Assembly: GCF_018919165.1 (NCBI RefSeq)
Contig: NZ_JAHLQM010000011.1
Span: 1-64,000, forward strand
DNA from: Amphibacillus sp. MSJ-3
GTDB taxonomy: Bacteria; Bacillota; Bacilli; Bacillales; Amphibacillaceae
Length of the DNA stretch: 64,000 nucleotides
Reading direction: 5' to 3'
How positions within the stretch are numbered: position 1 is the stretch's first letter; each line of letters begins with the position of its first letter. Positions 51,492-60,428 of this stretch are shown piece by piece. Made by a program: the position numbers and the translations under genes. The notes under the pieces were generated by a model. That model was not told the DNA's origin, searched no databases, and saw only the letters and a list, made by a program, of their open reading frames with translations.

Positions 51492-51788
51492 TGATTCTAT
51501 TTATGGAAATAATTATCTATATAAAAAAGCGTTTGATCGGCGTAAAGAGATAGAGGTTGACTGGTGTTTACTTCAATTTATGCTATCTAAGATCTGAGTA
51601 TTTTTTACTATCATAAATTAGTCATTAACAAAACAACCTCTTACCTATAGTTACTATAATCATAGGTCAAAATAACCAAAATGAAAACTTATAAAAAATA
51701 TTTGTCAGCTTTTGTTGAATAATCTTTCTACTTCCGATATGATCAGTGAGTAGAACAAAAGTCATAGGGTAAAATGAGGGGTGTAGTA

Positions 51789-53483
51789 ATGAGTAAACTG
51801 GTTAACTTCAAAAAAATAGGTACACGATTAATTTTAGGTTTCGGGATTATTATGATTTTGGTCATTGGTATGAGTGTGAAAAATGTAAATTCCATTGCTC
51901 GAATTAACAATAATACAAATAAGTTAATTAATGAAGGCTTGGAAACGCTAATGATTAATGAGGAATTATCTATTAATATGCTTGAGCGCACTACTTATTT
52001 ACAAGCTTTTGCGTTAACGGGTAATTCCACATATCAAAAGTCATTTATTGACGAAACTGAGGATAGTATAGCTTTAGAAGAATTGGCCTTAGAAAAAAGT
52101 AATTCTGAGCAATTGAAAGAGGCGATTGATCAGAAGGTGCGTTGGGGACAGCTAACAGATCAGTTCTTTGATTTATATACAAGTGGTAATGAAGATGAGG
52201 CCCTAAGCTTATTTGAGGATCAAATTATGCCAATCGGGATGGCTTTAATTAATGAATTTGCTGACTTGTCTGATATGCGAGGAGAACAAATCAATCAATT
52301 AAGCGAGGAGATTACCGAAGCGGGTCAAAGTACTTTAGATGCAACTTTCTATATTGCAACATTAATTATTATTGTAGGGATAGTCGCTGCCTTTATTACA
52401 ACACGTATGATCACTAAACCAGTTAAACGATTGACTGAACAGATGTCGACGATTGCCTCTGGTGACCTTACAGCAGAGGTGGTGGAGACTGATCGACGTG
52501 ATGAATTAGGACAACTTTTCCAAGTAGCCAATCAAATGGCGATCAATATGCGGGCATTGTTATTAGAAATTCAAAAGGTTTCTAACTTGGTCGATGGACA
52601 TAGTGATTCATTGTCACAAACAACAAATGAAGTAACTGAAGGTGTTGAGCAAATTTCTGTTACAATGCAGGAATTAGCATCTGGATCTGAAACACAAGCA
52701 ACTCATGCGATGGATCTGTCTACTGGAATGAGTGAATTTGTTTCAACCGTTTCCGTTGCCCAAGAGCTGGGTAAATCTGTTGCTGATGAATCTAAAGAAG
52801 TACGTAATCTATCAATAAATGGTGCAAGCTTAATGCAAGATTCTGTTGGTCAAATGCATACAATTGATGCAATTGTCCATGAATCAGTTGAGAAGGTCAT
52901 TCGGTTAAATGATCAATCTAAAGAAATATCAAATATTGTTGCTGTGATTCAGGATATAGCTGATCAAACAAACTTACTTGCTTTGAATGCTTCAATTGAA
53001 GCGGCACGTGCAGGTGAACAAGGAAAAGGATTTGCTGTAGTTGCTGATGAAGTTAGAAAACTTGCTGAAGGGGTTGCGAGCTCTGTACAGGATATTACCA
53101 AGATTACCTCTGGCATTCAATCTGAATCTGAATCTGTAAAACTCGTTTTAGAAGATAGCTATCAACAAGTTCAACAAGGAACAAATCATATTGAGGAAAC
53201 AGGTAAAACCTTCCACAATATTGAGAATGCAATTGGTAAAATGACAACAGATATTCAGCAAATAACGGATCAATTAACAAACATGCTTTCTACTAGTCAA
53301 AGCTTGTCTGGATCAGTTGAAGAGATTGCTTCAATTTCGGAAGAATCAGCTGCTGGTGTTGAGGAAACATCTGCATCAGCTGAAGAAGTAACGAGCTCAA
53401 TGGAAGAGATTTCAACAAGTTCTACTGACTTAACGAAACTAGTTCGTGAATTGAATCAATTAATTGGGCAGTTTAAATTATAG
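51789..53483 (+). CDS. Methyl-accepting chemotaxis protein
   Basis: The 564-residue chemoreceptor has TM1 ([17 protein letters not shown]), a four-helix-bundle sensor of about 150 residues, TM2 ([20 protein letters not shown]) and a HAMP domain ([19 protein letters not shown]). A long cytoplasmic coiled coil follows with the hairpin tip [38 protein letters not shown], where CheA/CheW dock. GAGGGGTG precedes ATG 51789, so the earlier ATG 51774 is rejected. The ligand is unknown. It implies motility or related control. It is monocistronic. Confidence 0.93.
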   Translation: MSKLVNFKKIGTRLILGFGIIMILVIGMSVKNVNSIARINNNTNKLINEGLETLMINEELSINMLERTTYLQAFALTGNSTYQKSFIDETEDSIALEELALEKSNSEQLKEAIDQKVRWGQLTDQFFDLYTSGNEDEALSLFEDQIMPIGMALINEFADLSDMRGEQINQLSEEITEAGQSTLDATFYIATLIIIVGIVAAFITTRMITKPVKRLTEQMSTIASGDLTAEVVETDRRDELGQLFQVANQMAINMRALLLEIQKVSNLVDGHSDSLSQTTNEVTEGVEQISVTMQELASGSETQATHAMDLSTGMSEFVSTVSVAQELGKSVADESKEVRNLSINGASLMQDSVGQMHTIDAIVHESVEKVIRLNDQSKEISNIVAVIQDIADQTNLLALNASIEAARAGEQGKGFAVVADEVRKLAEGVASSVQDITKITSGIQSESESVKLVLEDSYQQVQQGTNHIEETGKTFHNIENAIGKMTTDIQQITDQLTNMLSTSQSLSGSVEEIASISEESAAGVEETSASAEEVTSSMEEISTSSTDLTKLVRELNQLIGQFKL

Positions 53484-53516
53484 GATATGAATGCATTATC
53501 TATCATCATATCTAGA

Positions 53517-54178
53517 GGCTGGGACAAAACTCAGCTAAAATGAAAAAGGAATTCAGTTGATACTGGGTTCCTTTTTCTTATGATCATCATTTAAATAGAA
53601 TCATCACCTCTTAAATTTTTTGTGGAGTCACTCCGTGATTTACACTCTGGGTGGACGCTTTCCACGGGTACGGCCTCGGGCGTACAGGATGTGGGTCAGT
53701 TAGACGTTGCCACAGGACGTGGCGGTTTTAGTCTAACATTCCTTATTGCTCCACTACCGTGTCGCAATAAGGATTTTCGGACTCGCACTTTCCCCGCTGG
53801 AGTCGCCACCCGCTGTTCCAATCACTGGCTGGGCGCTCCTGATAATGGATCATAAGAAGAAACACAAAAAGAAGATATGAGAGAAAGCTTTTAGAAGAAA
53901 AGACTGGCGGAACTTACGGTCAAGGTAAAATGGATGTTGAGCCGTTCTTTTGGTTTTTTAAGGCTAATTTTGGTTTCACTTGTTTATCTTTAAAAGGTAA
54001 ATCCAAAGTACACAATGAACTAGGATTTGCGTTATTGGCTGTGAACTTAAGGAAATTCACGGCTAATAACTCTAAGACTCCAAAGCATTCAAACCACTAC
54101 AAAAATGAAAATGGTTCTATTTTCGAACAAACCGTAAATAGAACCATTTTTTACTCAGTGGGACTAGTTGTCCCAGCC
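53517..54178 (+). mobile_element. Internally deleted IS remnant (IS1182-like)
   Basis: Perfect terminal inverted repeats GGCTGGGACAA (53517-53527) and TTGTCCCAGCC (54168-54178) bound 662 bp. Inside are a GC-richer structured element (53622-53855) and the 3' end of a transposase frame. A full element of this family would be about 1.6-1.9 kb, so most of the transposase is gone. It may still be mobilisable as a MITE-like unit if an intact copy exists elsewhere. Confidence 0.8.
53622..53855 (-). repeat. GC-rich structured element inside the IS remnant
   Basis: This block is clearly richer in GC than its surroundings. On the minus strand it contains GGCGACTCCAGCGGGG, the hairpin TTAGAC...GTCTAA with inner CCA...TGG, and CGTGGAAAGCGTCCACCC. 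From memory, dispersed elements with such ends (GGCGACTCC...GGAAAGCGTCC) are common in Bacillaceae genomes. Its central hairpin aligns with SR-A copy 1 at 32 of 44 positions. Confidence 0.6.
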
Positions 54179-54184
54179 CTTTGA
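53860..54184 (+). pseudogene. Transposase 3' fragment
   Basis: One frame reads ERKLLEEKTGGTYGQGKMDVEPFF, then FKANFGFTCLSLKGKSKVHNELGFALLAVNLRKF. This corresponds to the conserved C-terminal end of IS1182-family DDE transposases (KxDVExxFGxLKxxFGF...ELGLxxxAxNLxK). Upstream codons contain stops and the catalytic N-terminal part is absent. Confidence 0.75.
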
Positions 54185-54192
54185 TTTCCCTT

Positions 54193-54240
54193 ATCAAGTG
54201 AAACTTCAACCAGTAATCAGTTGGGAAAGGTTCACTTGAT
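54193..54240. terminator. Hairpin at the end of the lipase gene
   Basis: ATCAAGTGAA and TTCACTTGAT form a 10-bp inverted repeat overlapping the lipase stop codon. The arms also resemble SR-A ends (GTGAAACTTCA). Terminator function is inferred from position. Confidence 0.4.
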
Positions 54241-55158
54241 ATGTGAAAGTGTTTTAGTTAACCATGCTAGGATATCCTCCATCACTTGATCCCTGTTAAC
54301 TTCAAATAACATTTCATGGCGGCCCTCTGGATAGAGGATCAGTTTAATTGATTGAATGCCAGCTGTTTGGTAGTCTTTAACGACACGTTTAACCCCTTTG
54401 CCAAAGTCACCAACTGGATCAGATTCACCACTGATAATAAGCATCGGTAATGACGGATCAATCCGTGCGATCTCAGATTGTTTATGAATTAATTCAATGC
54501 CTCCAAGTAAATCATGGTAAAATCCAGCTGTTGAAATAAAGCCACAGTAAGGATCCTCTTGATAGGCCTGAACGGTTTTAGGGTCGCTTGAAATCCAGCT
54601 ACCTGAATTTTTGAATTTTTTATTAAACTGGCCAAAACTTAATTTATCCATTAACGGGCTTTCTGATTTGGCCCCATGTCTCTTAATCTCTGAACGAGCA
54701 ATGAATCGTCCAATTTTTCCAGCTAATCCTTTCCCAGCACCTGTCCCTGAGATGATAACCCCATCAATTGCCTTTGAATAGCGCTGAATAAATCGTCGAA
54801 CTAGAAAGGAGCCCATGCTATGTCCTAGCATAAAGACAGGTAATTCTGGATAGGCCTGATGAATTTGGTCATTAATCATTTTTAAATCTTCAACAGTACG
54901 TTCAAATCCATCTTCGTCAGCATAGTAGCCCATTACTCCCATCTTTTCACCCGTTTTCCCATGTCCACGGTGGTCGTTAGCATATACAACAAAGCCGTGT
55001 GAGACAAGGAAATTAGCAAATTCATGATAGCGTCCGCTATGTTCTGCCATTCCATGTGCAATTTGAACAACTGCTATTGGTGGCTGTTTCTGATCTAGCC
55101 ATTTTTTAATATATACCTCTTGTCCATCTGATTGTGTTAACCATAATTCTTCTATCAA
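54232..55158 (-). CDS. Monoacylglycerol lipase / lysophospholipase-like hydrolase
   Basis: The 308-residue alpha/beta hydrolase has QIAHGMAEHSGRYHEFA near the N-terminus and the oxyanion HG motif. Nucleophile Ser lies in MLGHSMGSFLVRRF, an acid in ISGESDPVGDF and catalytic His in PEGRHEMLFE. It fits the PldB/YtpA and monoglyceride lipase group, acting on lysophospholipids or monoacylglycerols. A TTG at 55167 abuts the GGAG site; TTG 55158 is 9 bp away and is preferred. It is transcribed alone, separated from the Opp operon by a terminator at 55360. Confidence 0.88.
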   Translation of the reverse strand: MIEELWLTQSDGQEVYIKKWLDQKQPPIAVVQIAHGMAEHSGRYHEFANFLVSHGFVVYANDHRGHGKTGEKMGVMGYYADEDGFERTVEDLKMINDQIHQAYPELPVFMLGHSMGSFLVRRFIQRYSKAIDGVIISGTGAGKGLAGKIGRFIARSEIKRHGAKSESPLMDKLSFGQFNKKFKNSGSWISSDPKTVQAYQEDPYCGFISTAGFYHDLLGGIELIHKQSEIARIDPSLPMLIISGESDPVGDFGKGVKRVVKDYQTAGIQSIKLILYPEGRHEMLFEVNRDQVMEDILAWLTKTLSHIK

Positions 55159-55359
55159 TTCGATCAACTCCGTTATAATTTCGTTTATTATTAGTTTAGC
55201 TGATTTAACTCATTATCGCGAGCAAATTTATTACTGGAGAAGCTATTTAAAATAAGAAATGAGATAAACTATAAGCACTTCTAGGTGAATAGGATTAAAC
55301 AGTTAGTGGATTGATTAACTTGAAGGATGTTTTGAGAAGTATTCCAGTGTATAAAAAAG

Positions 55360-55397
55360 AACCCTAAGAAAATCAAAAAATTCATTTTCCTAGGGTT
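55360..55397 (-). terminator. Terminator of the Opp-type operon
   Basis: AACCCTAGGAAAAT pairs with ATTTTCTTAGGGTT on the minus strand, followed by CTTTTTTAT. It ends the operon whose last gene stops at 55575. A second stem (CCCATTGGG/CCCAATGAGGG, about 55540-55567) lies just after the stop codon. The rest of 55168-55574 holds no gene. Confidence 0.75.
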
Positions 55398-55574
55398 TGA
55401 TTCAATGTGTTGAAGCAAATTAAAGGTTACTTTTTGCCGATTAAGTAAATATAGATCTCAACAATGATTATTTAAAAGATCGGAGTGGATGATCAGTAGG
55501 GCGTAACGGTCAATAACAAATTTAATATCTTTATTTAGCCCCCATTGGGGATGACTTCCCAATGAGGGTTAGAT

Positions 55575-57365
55575 TTACTCTATTTCACTGAGTAACCGTT
55601 GGACTTCATCTGGATTTGCTTCAAGTTTTAAGTCTGTCTTTACAAGCGGGCTAACCGTTGATACCGCTGGCATTTTATTACCTTGATAAAATGAAATAAA
55701 TGCATCTTGATTAATTGAATACAATATAGCTTGGCGAAGGGCTGTATTGGTAGATACCTCCCGATCATTCATATTGAAGTTTAAGTAGGTCACAGCATTG
55801 CTTTCATTTTGTTGTAAGGTTAAACGGTCATCATCAACGACGGTATCGTATCGATTTTCTGCAACACCATTTAAAATATGAATTTCATCATTTCTTAATG
55901 CTGAAAGTGCAGTTTCAGAGTCTTGGATAAATTTAACGATTACTTCATTAATTTTAGGTTCATATTCTGTATTTGGTAGATAGGCAGGATTTTTTATAAA
56001 CTGTGCTTCATAGTCATCTTTCTCTATTAGTATATAAGGTCCACTGGCATAGATTGTGTTTTCGATCCCACTATCTTTAGTGACGGTTTGTTGATCGCCA
56101 TAAGCGATATCTTTATTAACATCATATTCCTCGACATCAAATGTATTGATGCTCTCTACTTGCTGTTTTGAGACAATACCGGCAGATTGGTGGGCAAGAT
56201 AGTTTAATACTTGTGGGAAGGGCTCATGTGTTGTCACTTTAACCACTTGATAAATCCCAGCTGCATTATCAACTTCTGTCTTATCGCTTGTTAAGTTGGA
56301 AATAGCGACAGCTAAATCAGCTTCTAATGCTTCCCTAACCGTACCACCATCAGATGCTTCTACATCTAACTCGCTAAGATCTTCAACGATTTCGATTGTG
56401 TCCATACTTTCATGTAAGCTGTATGTTCTATGATCGGGAACTGAATTCGGATCTTTCGCACGTTCAAGTGAAAATTTAACATCTTCAGCTCCGACTCGTT
56501 CACCAGTGTCAACAGCTGTTCCATCTTCAACTGCGGCAAAATTAATATCATCACGTAAAATGAAATAGTAATCTTGACTTCCTTCTGCAATAACATGATT
56601 TAAAGATAAGGATCCATCAGAGACGACTTGATCATCATCTGTTAGATTGACTAACCGAACATACATATTAGTATTAAGTGTGTTAATTGAGCCATCGTTT
56701 CCTTTAATCGGATCAAGAGAAGTTAATGAATTATTGCTTTGATGAACAAGTAAAGGCTCACTTTCTCTTAGATCTTGATCATTAAAGTCAACGGCTTCCC
56801 ATACTGCAGCTCGAGATTTTGGCAAGCGAACTGTTTCTTCATTAATAATTTCGTGATTAACACCTTGTGCCTTGTATGAAATATATAAAGGTACAATATA
56901 AGCCTGATCAAAAACAATATGCTGTTCTAAGTCAGTATAGGTTTGTTGATAATCTTCAGGTAATTGTGTACTGGCTAAGTCAATGAGTTGATCTGCCTGT
57001 TCATCAGCAAATAAACTGTTATCTCCATCGGAAGTAAAGAGTGAACGAACGGCATAATCTGGATTCCCAGTTACTGTTGTCCAGCTATTTAAAGCTAGAT
57101 CATAATTTCCGGCTTCTTTTTGTGTTGTAAAACTACCGTAATCAGGTTGAATATTTAATTCAACATTAAATCCATTACTTGTTAATTGATCACGAAGAAT
57201 GTTTAAATCATCTTCACCTGTGCTTATGCCAAGTATTTCTATTGTTGGTTTTTCGGTTTGCTCAGAATCGTTTGAAGGCTCTCCCTGGACATCTGATTCC
57301 GTACTGACGCATCCTGTAATAAATAAACTAATTGCAGCTAAAAAAATAAAACTTAATTTCCTCAT
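55575..57365 (-). CDS. Oligopeptide/nickel-type ABC binding lipoprotein, circularly permuted
   Basis: The 596-residue lipoprotein (lipobox LFITGC) belongs to the SBP_bac_5 (OppA/DppA) fold, but its two halves are in reverse order. Residues about 45-200 (ILGISTGEDDLNILRDQL, GNYDLALNSWTTVTGNPDY, AYIVPLYISYKAQG) match the part that is C-terminal in OppA. Residues about 205-596 match the usual N-terminal part (LLVHQSNNSLTSLDP, YFILRDDINF, VGAEDVKFSLERAKDP, LRQAILYSINQDAFI). The protein ends at NPDEVQRLLSEIE, exactly where normal members continue into the C-terminal lobe. It should bind peptides or a similar ligand for the two permeases upstream. Confidence 0.88.
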   Translation of the reverse strand: MRKLSFIFLAAISLFITGCVSTESDVQGEPSNDSEQTEKPTIEILGISTGEDDLNILRDQLTSNGFNVELNIQPDYGSFTTQKEAGNYDLALNSWTTVTGNPDYAVRSLFTSDGDNSLFADEQADQLIDLASTQLPEDYQQTYTDLEQHIVFDQAYIVPLYISYKAQGVNHEIINEETVRLPKSRAAVWEAVDFNDQDLRESEPLLVHQSNNSLTSLDPIKGNDGSINTLNTNMYVRLVNLTDDDQVVSDGSLSLNHVIAEGSQDYYFILRDDINFAAVEDGTAVDTGERVGAEDVKFSLERAKDPNSVPDHRTYSLHESMDTIEIVEDLSELDVEASDGGTVREALEADLAVAISNLTSDKTEVDNAAGIYQVVKVTTHEPFPQVLNYLAHQSAGIVSKQQVESINTFDVEEYDVNKDIAYGDQQTVTKDSGIENTIYASGPYILIEKDDYEAQFIKNPAYLPNTEYEPKINEVIVKFIQDSETALSALRNDEIHILNGVAENRYDTVVDDDRLTLQQNESNAVTYLNFNMNDREVSTNTALRQAILYSINQDAFISFYQGNKMPAVSTVSPLVKTDLKLEANPDEVQRLLSEIE

Positions 57366-57386
57366 TTAATTTCCCCCTCATATGGT

Positions 57387-58880
57387 TTAATTTACTTTTG
57401 GATCTAATGCATCTCGCAGTCCATCACCAAAAAAGTTAAAGGCGAGGACAAGTAAGATAATGGCTAGCCCTGGAAAAATGGCTAGGTAAGGTTCTGTTTC
57501 TAAATAACTACTTCCAATTCTTAACACATTTCCCCACTCAGGTACATGTGGTTCGACACCCAATCCAAGAAAACTAAGACTACCAGTAGCGATGACGGCA
57601 CTGCCGATTGTCAAGGTTGCTCGGACAATCATAGGTGCAAAGGCATTTGGAATTGCATGTTTGATTAGAATGACCCAATCGGATTCCCCTAATGCTTTAG
57701 CTGCTTCAATATAATCTAGATTGGCTACCATCAAAATATTCGCTCTCATTGTTCTTGCGTAGGTTGGAATTGAACCAATACTTAAGGCAATCACAAGATT
57801 GACTGTACTTGAACCAAAGGCAGCAATAATGGCAATGGCAAGCAGTATGCCTGGAATTGCATATAAAATATCTAAGAAACGCATGATTGTTTGATCAATT
57901 GCATGATTATAATAACCGGCTAGCGCTCCTAAAATACCACCAACAACGAGAGGAATCAGGGTTGTTAATAGTCCAATCAATAATGAAATCCTTGCACCAA
58001 AGATAATTCGTGAAAATACATCGCGCCCGAAGTTATCAGTTCCAAATGGGTGAACCAAACTCGGTTCCATTAAGAGGTCACCGTAATTATTTGCTGTTGC
58101 GAAACTGGTGACAAATGTTCCGTGGCTTGTTATCGATATGGATAGGGTAAAAGTAATAAATAGTAAACCAATCATGGCCGTAAAGCTTTTGTTCAATTTC
58201 ACCCAGAAAAAGTACCATTTATCAATGCTGGCTTGATCTTGTTTTGAGTTTTGTAGCCATAAACTATAACCCAAAATAATTCGGAAAATGTTACCCGTTA
58301 AACTCGTGATCAACAAGAAAACTGCTAACCATTTCATTGATTTCTTGAACTGATTTAATTGCTGATCATATTTGATTAGGAAAATGATAACTATAATATC
58401 AATCAAAAGTAGGGCTATGAGTATTCCCATTAATAAAATAAAGTGGTTCGATACATATGGTTTAAATAGATTTAACAGTGTAACACCAATAACTAAAAAA
58501 TCGGTGATAAACAGATAATAAGCAAATGTATAGTTTATGGAAGACTCTGTTTTTAATAAACGAAAGGCAAATGTGACGGTAAAGACATTTCCAACTAATA
58601 AGGATAATAATTGGACACTTCCTAAAATCCGTGTTCGACGTTGAATTTCACCGTTTCTTAATAAATCATTTCGTAAAAGATAAATCAGCATGATCTGATA
58701 AATACTGATGATCGTATAAATAATTGTTAGTGAAACAAATCCAATACTCCATGATTGACTACTTACTTGATAGCTGTTGAATAAGAATAAAAGGGCTAAG
58801 GCTAGTGAGATAACAAGTGAAAAGTGTCCGTGCTTATATAAATCAGATTGTTCAAGTGATTGACGATTTCGTTGACCCAA
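57387..58880 (-). CDS. OppC/DppC-type ABC permease with N-terminal six-helix extension
   Basis: The 497-residue protein has a standard DppC-type half from about residue 230 (KLNKSFTAMIGLLFIT, HPFGTDNFGRDVFSRIIFGAR, and the EAA loop EAAKALGESDWVILIKHAIPNA). Normal members are about 280-320 residues. Here about 230 extra residues with six predicted helices (FSLVISLALALLFLF, WLAVFLLITSLTGNIF and others) precede it. The extension has no family I recognise. The start is TTG 58880 after GGGAGG. It lies between the OppB-type gene and the binding protein in one operon. Confidence 0.85.
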   Translation of the reverse strand: MGQRNRQSLEQSDLYKHGHFSLVISLALALLFLFNSYQVSSQSWSIGFVSLTIIYTIISIYQIMLIYLLRNDLLRNGEIQRRTRILGSVQLLSLLVGNVFTVTFAFRLLKTESSINYTFAYYLFITDFLVIGVTLLNLFKPYVSNHFILLMGILIALLLIDIIVIIFLIKYDQQLNQFKKSMKWLAVFLLITSLTGNIFRIILGYSLWLQNSKQDQASIDKWYFFWVKLNKSFTAMIGLLFITFTLSISITSHGTFVTSFATANNYGDLLMEPSLVHPFGTDNFGRDVFSRIIFGARISLLIGLLTTLIPLVVGGILGALAGYYNHAIDQTIMRFLDILYAIPGILLAIAIIAAFGSSTVNLVIALSIGSIPTYARTMRANILMVANLDYIEAAKALGESDWVILIKHAIPNAFAPMIVRATLTIGSAVIATGSLSFLGLGVEPHVPEWGNVLRIGSSYLETEPYLAIFPGLAIILLVLAFNFFGDGLRDALDPKVN

Positions 58881-58898
58881 TACGATCTACCTCCCCTG

Positions 58899-60311
58899 CT
58901 AATTATTTTTCAAATGAGCCCGAATTCGTGGATTTAACAAGGCATAAAGTAGGTCAACAACCAGGTTAACGACAGAAATAGTTATTGCGATATAGACAAC
59001 TCCCGCAAGAATAGCAGGAATGTCAGGGATAAATTGTTTATCAACAATGTAGCTCCCTAAACCACTAATATTGAATACCTTTTCTGTTACTGCTGCACCA
59101 CCAAGCATGGCGCCAAATTGAAGTCCAATTACAGTTAGAATAGGAATCCAGGCATTACGTAAACCATGGCGTATAAAGGTTTCCTTATTAGATAGCCCTT
59201 TGGCTTTCGCTGTAATCATATAATCCTCATGCATCACTTCGAGCATTGATGATCTTGTCATTCTTGCAATTGCAGCAGCTAATCCAGTTCCTAAAACAGC
59301 GATGGGCATGATTAAAGATAAGATGTTATTAGGTGAATAAGTTGCCGGCAATAAATTGCCCCTAATTGAAAAAACTAAAATAAAGATTAAGCCCTGCCAA
59401 AAACTTGGGATCGATAAGCCAATTAGCGCGAAAAACATAAAACTGTAATCCCAAAATGAATTTACTTTAGCTGCGGATATCATCCCTATTGGTACTGCGA
59501 TGATCACTGCTAAGATCAGTGATGAGACAGCCAGTGTTAAAGTAACTGGAAAACGGTTGGATATGCTGGTCATAATGACTTCATTGCCTGTAAATGAATG
59601 ACCTAGGTCAAAAGTGAGAAATCCTTTTAAAGCATTCCATAGTTGAACAAAGTAAGGTTGATCTAGTCCATATTGTTTGTTAAAGGCAAGTCTTTGCTCC
59701 ATTGTTGCTGATTCACCCAGAATATTAGCAGCTGCATCTGATGGTGAAATATAAAGAATCGTAAAAACAACGACAATGACAGAAAAGATAACAAAGATTG
59801 TCATGACCATTCGTTCAAAAATATAACGAACAAAAGCATTTTGGTAAATAAAACATAGACTATATAAGATAAAACCAGGGATAAAGCTTAATGTAAGAAA
59901 CAAGTTATTCTCCAATAATGACTGAAAATAATCAATATATTTGATCGGTTTAAGTTTGTGGGAGGCTAATTCTTGTTGAGCAAGCTTATTTAATTGTCGC
60001 TCAACTTGCTTTGAAACAAATTGATTTTTTTTATTTATCTCGATCGATTGATTAAAGTACTTTTGCTTTCGATCATATTGATTTCCATAATCAATGAATA
60101 ATTGTTCAGCTAACTTTGAATGTTTTAGCTCATTAATTTTTTTCTTTAATAAATCGTTGTAATTTGTGCCCTTTCTTTTATTAAAAAATAAAAACAAGAC
60201 GATTAAATGGACGGGAGCACCCACCACCCATTGGAGCCATCTTAATAAATGGTGTTGGTAAATGATTGTATAACCTTTGGAAAGCTTATTTGGTTGATTT
60301 AATGTAGCCAA
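58899..60311 (-). CDS. OppB/DppB-type ABC permease with N-terminal extension
   Basis: The 470-residue protein has the DppB core from about residue 160 (YIFERMVMTIFVIFSVIVVV, FNKQYGLDQPYFVQLWNALKG, LDLGHS-like FDLGHSF, EAA loop AKAKGLSNKETFIRHGLRNA). The first 160 residues are extra: a helix near residue 35, a charged segment of about 90 residues rich in Lys, Gln and Asn, and a helix (LFLTLSFIPGFILYSL). Usual DppB proteins are about 300-340 residues. TTG 60311 follows TTGGAGGTG. First gene of the operon, divergent from the fused ATPase. Confidence 0.85.
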   Translation of the reverse strand: MATLNQPNKLSKGYTIIYQHHLLRWLQWVVGAPVHLIVLFLFFNKRKGTNYNDLLKKKINELKHSKLAEQLFIDYGNQYDRKQKYFNQSIEINKKNQFVSKQVERQLNKLAQQELASHKLKPIKYIDYFQSLLENNLFLTLSFIPGFILYSLCFIYQNAFVRYIFERMVMTIFVIFSVIVVVFTILYISPSDAAANILGESATMEQRLAFNKQYGLDQPYFVQLWNALKGFLTFDLGHSFTGNEVIMTSISNRFPVTLTLAVSSLILAVIIAVPIGMISAAKVNSFWDYSFMFFALIGLSIPSFWQGLIFILVFSIRGNLLPATYSPNNILSLIMPIAVLGTGLAAAIARMTRSSMLEVMHEDYMITAKAKGLSNKETFIRHGLRNAWIPILTVIGLQFGAMLGGAAVTEKVFNISGLGSYIVDKQFIPDIPAILAGVVYIAITISVVNLVVDLLYALLNPRIRAHLKNN

Positions 60312-60428
60312 CTAGATAGTCACCTCCAAACTTGATAATTCCTATTCGTTTAGTATAGTATAGTGTAAAGAAGATTATAGAAAGTTTTTAATCAGATGTC
60401 AAATAATTAATTTAATGGAGCGTTGCTT

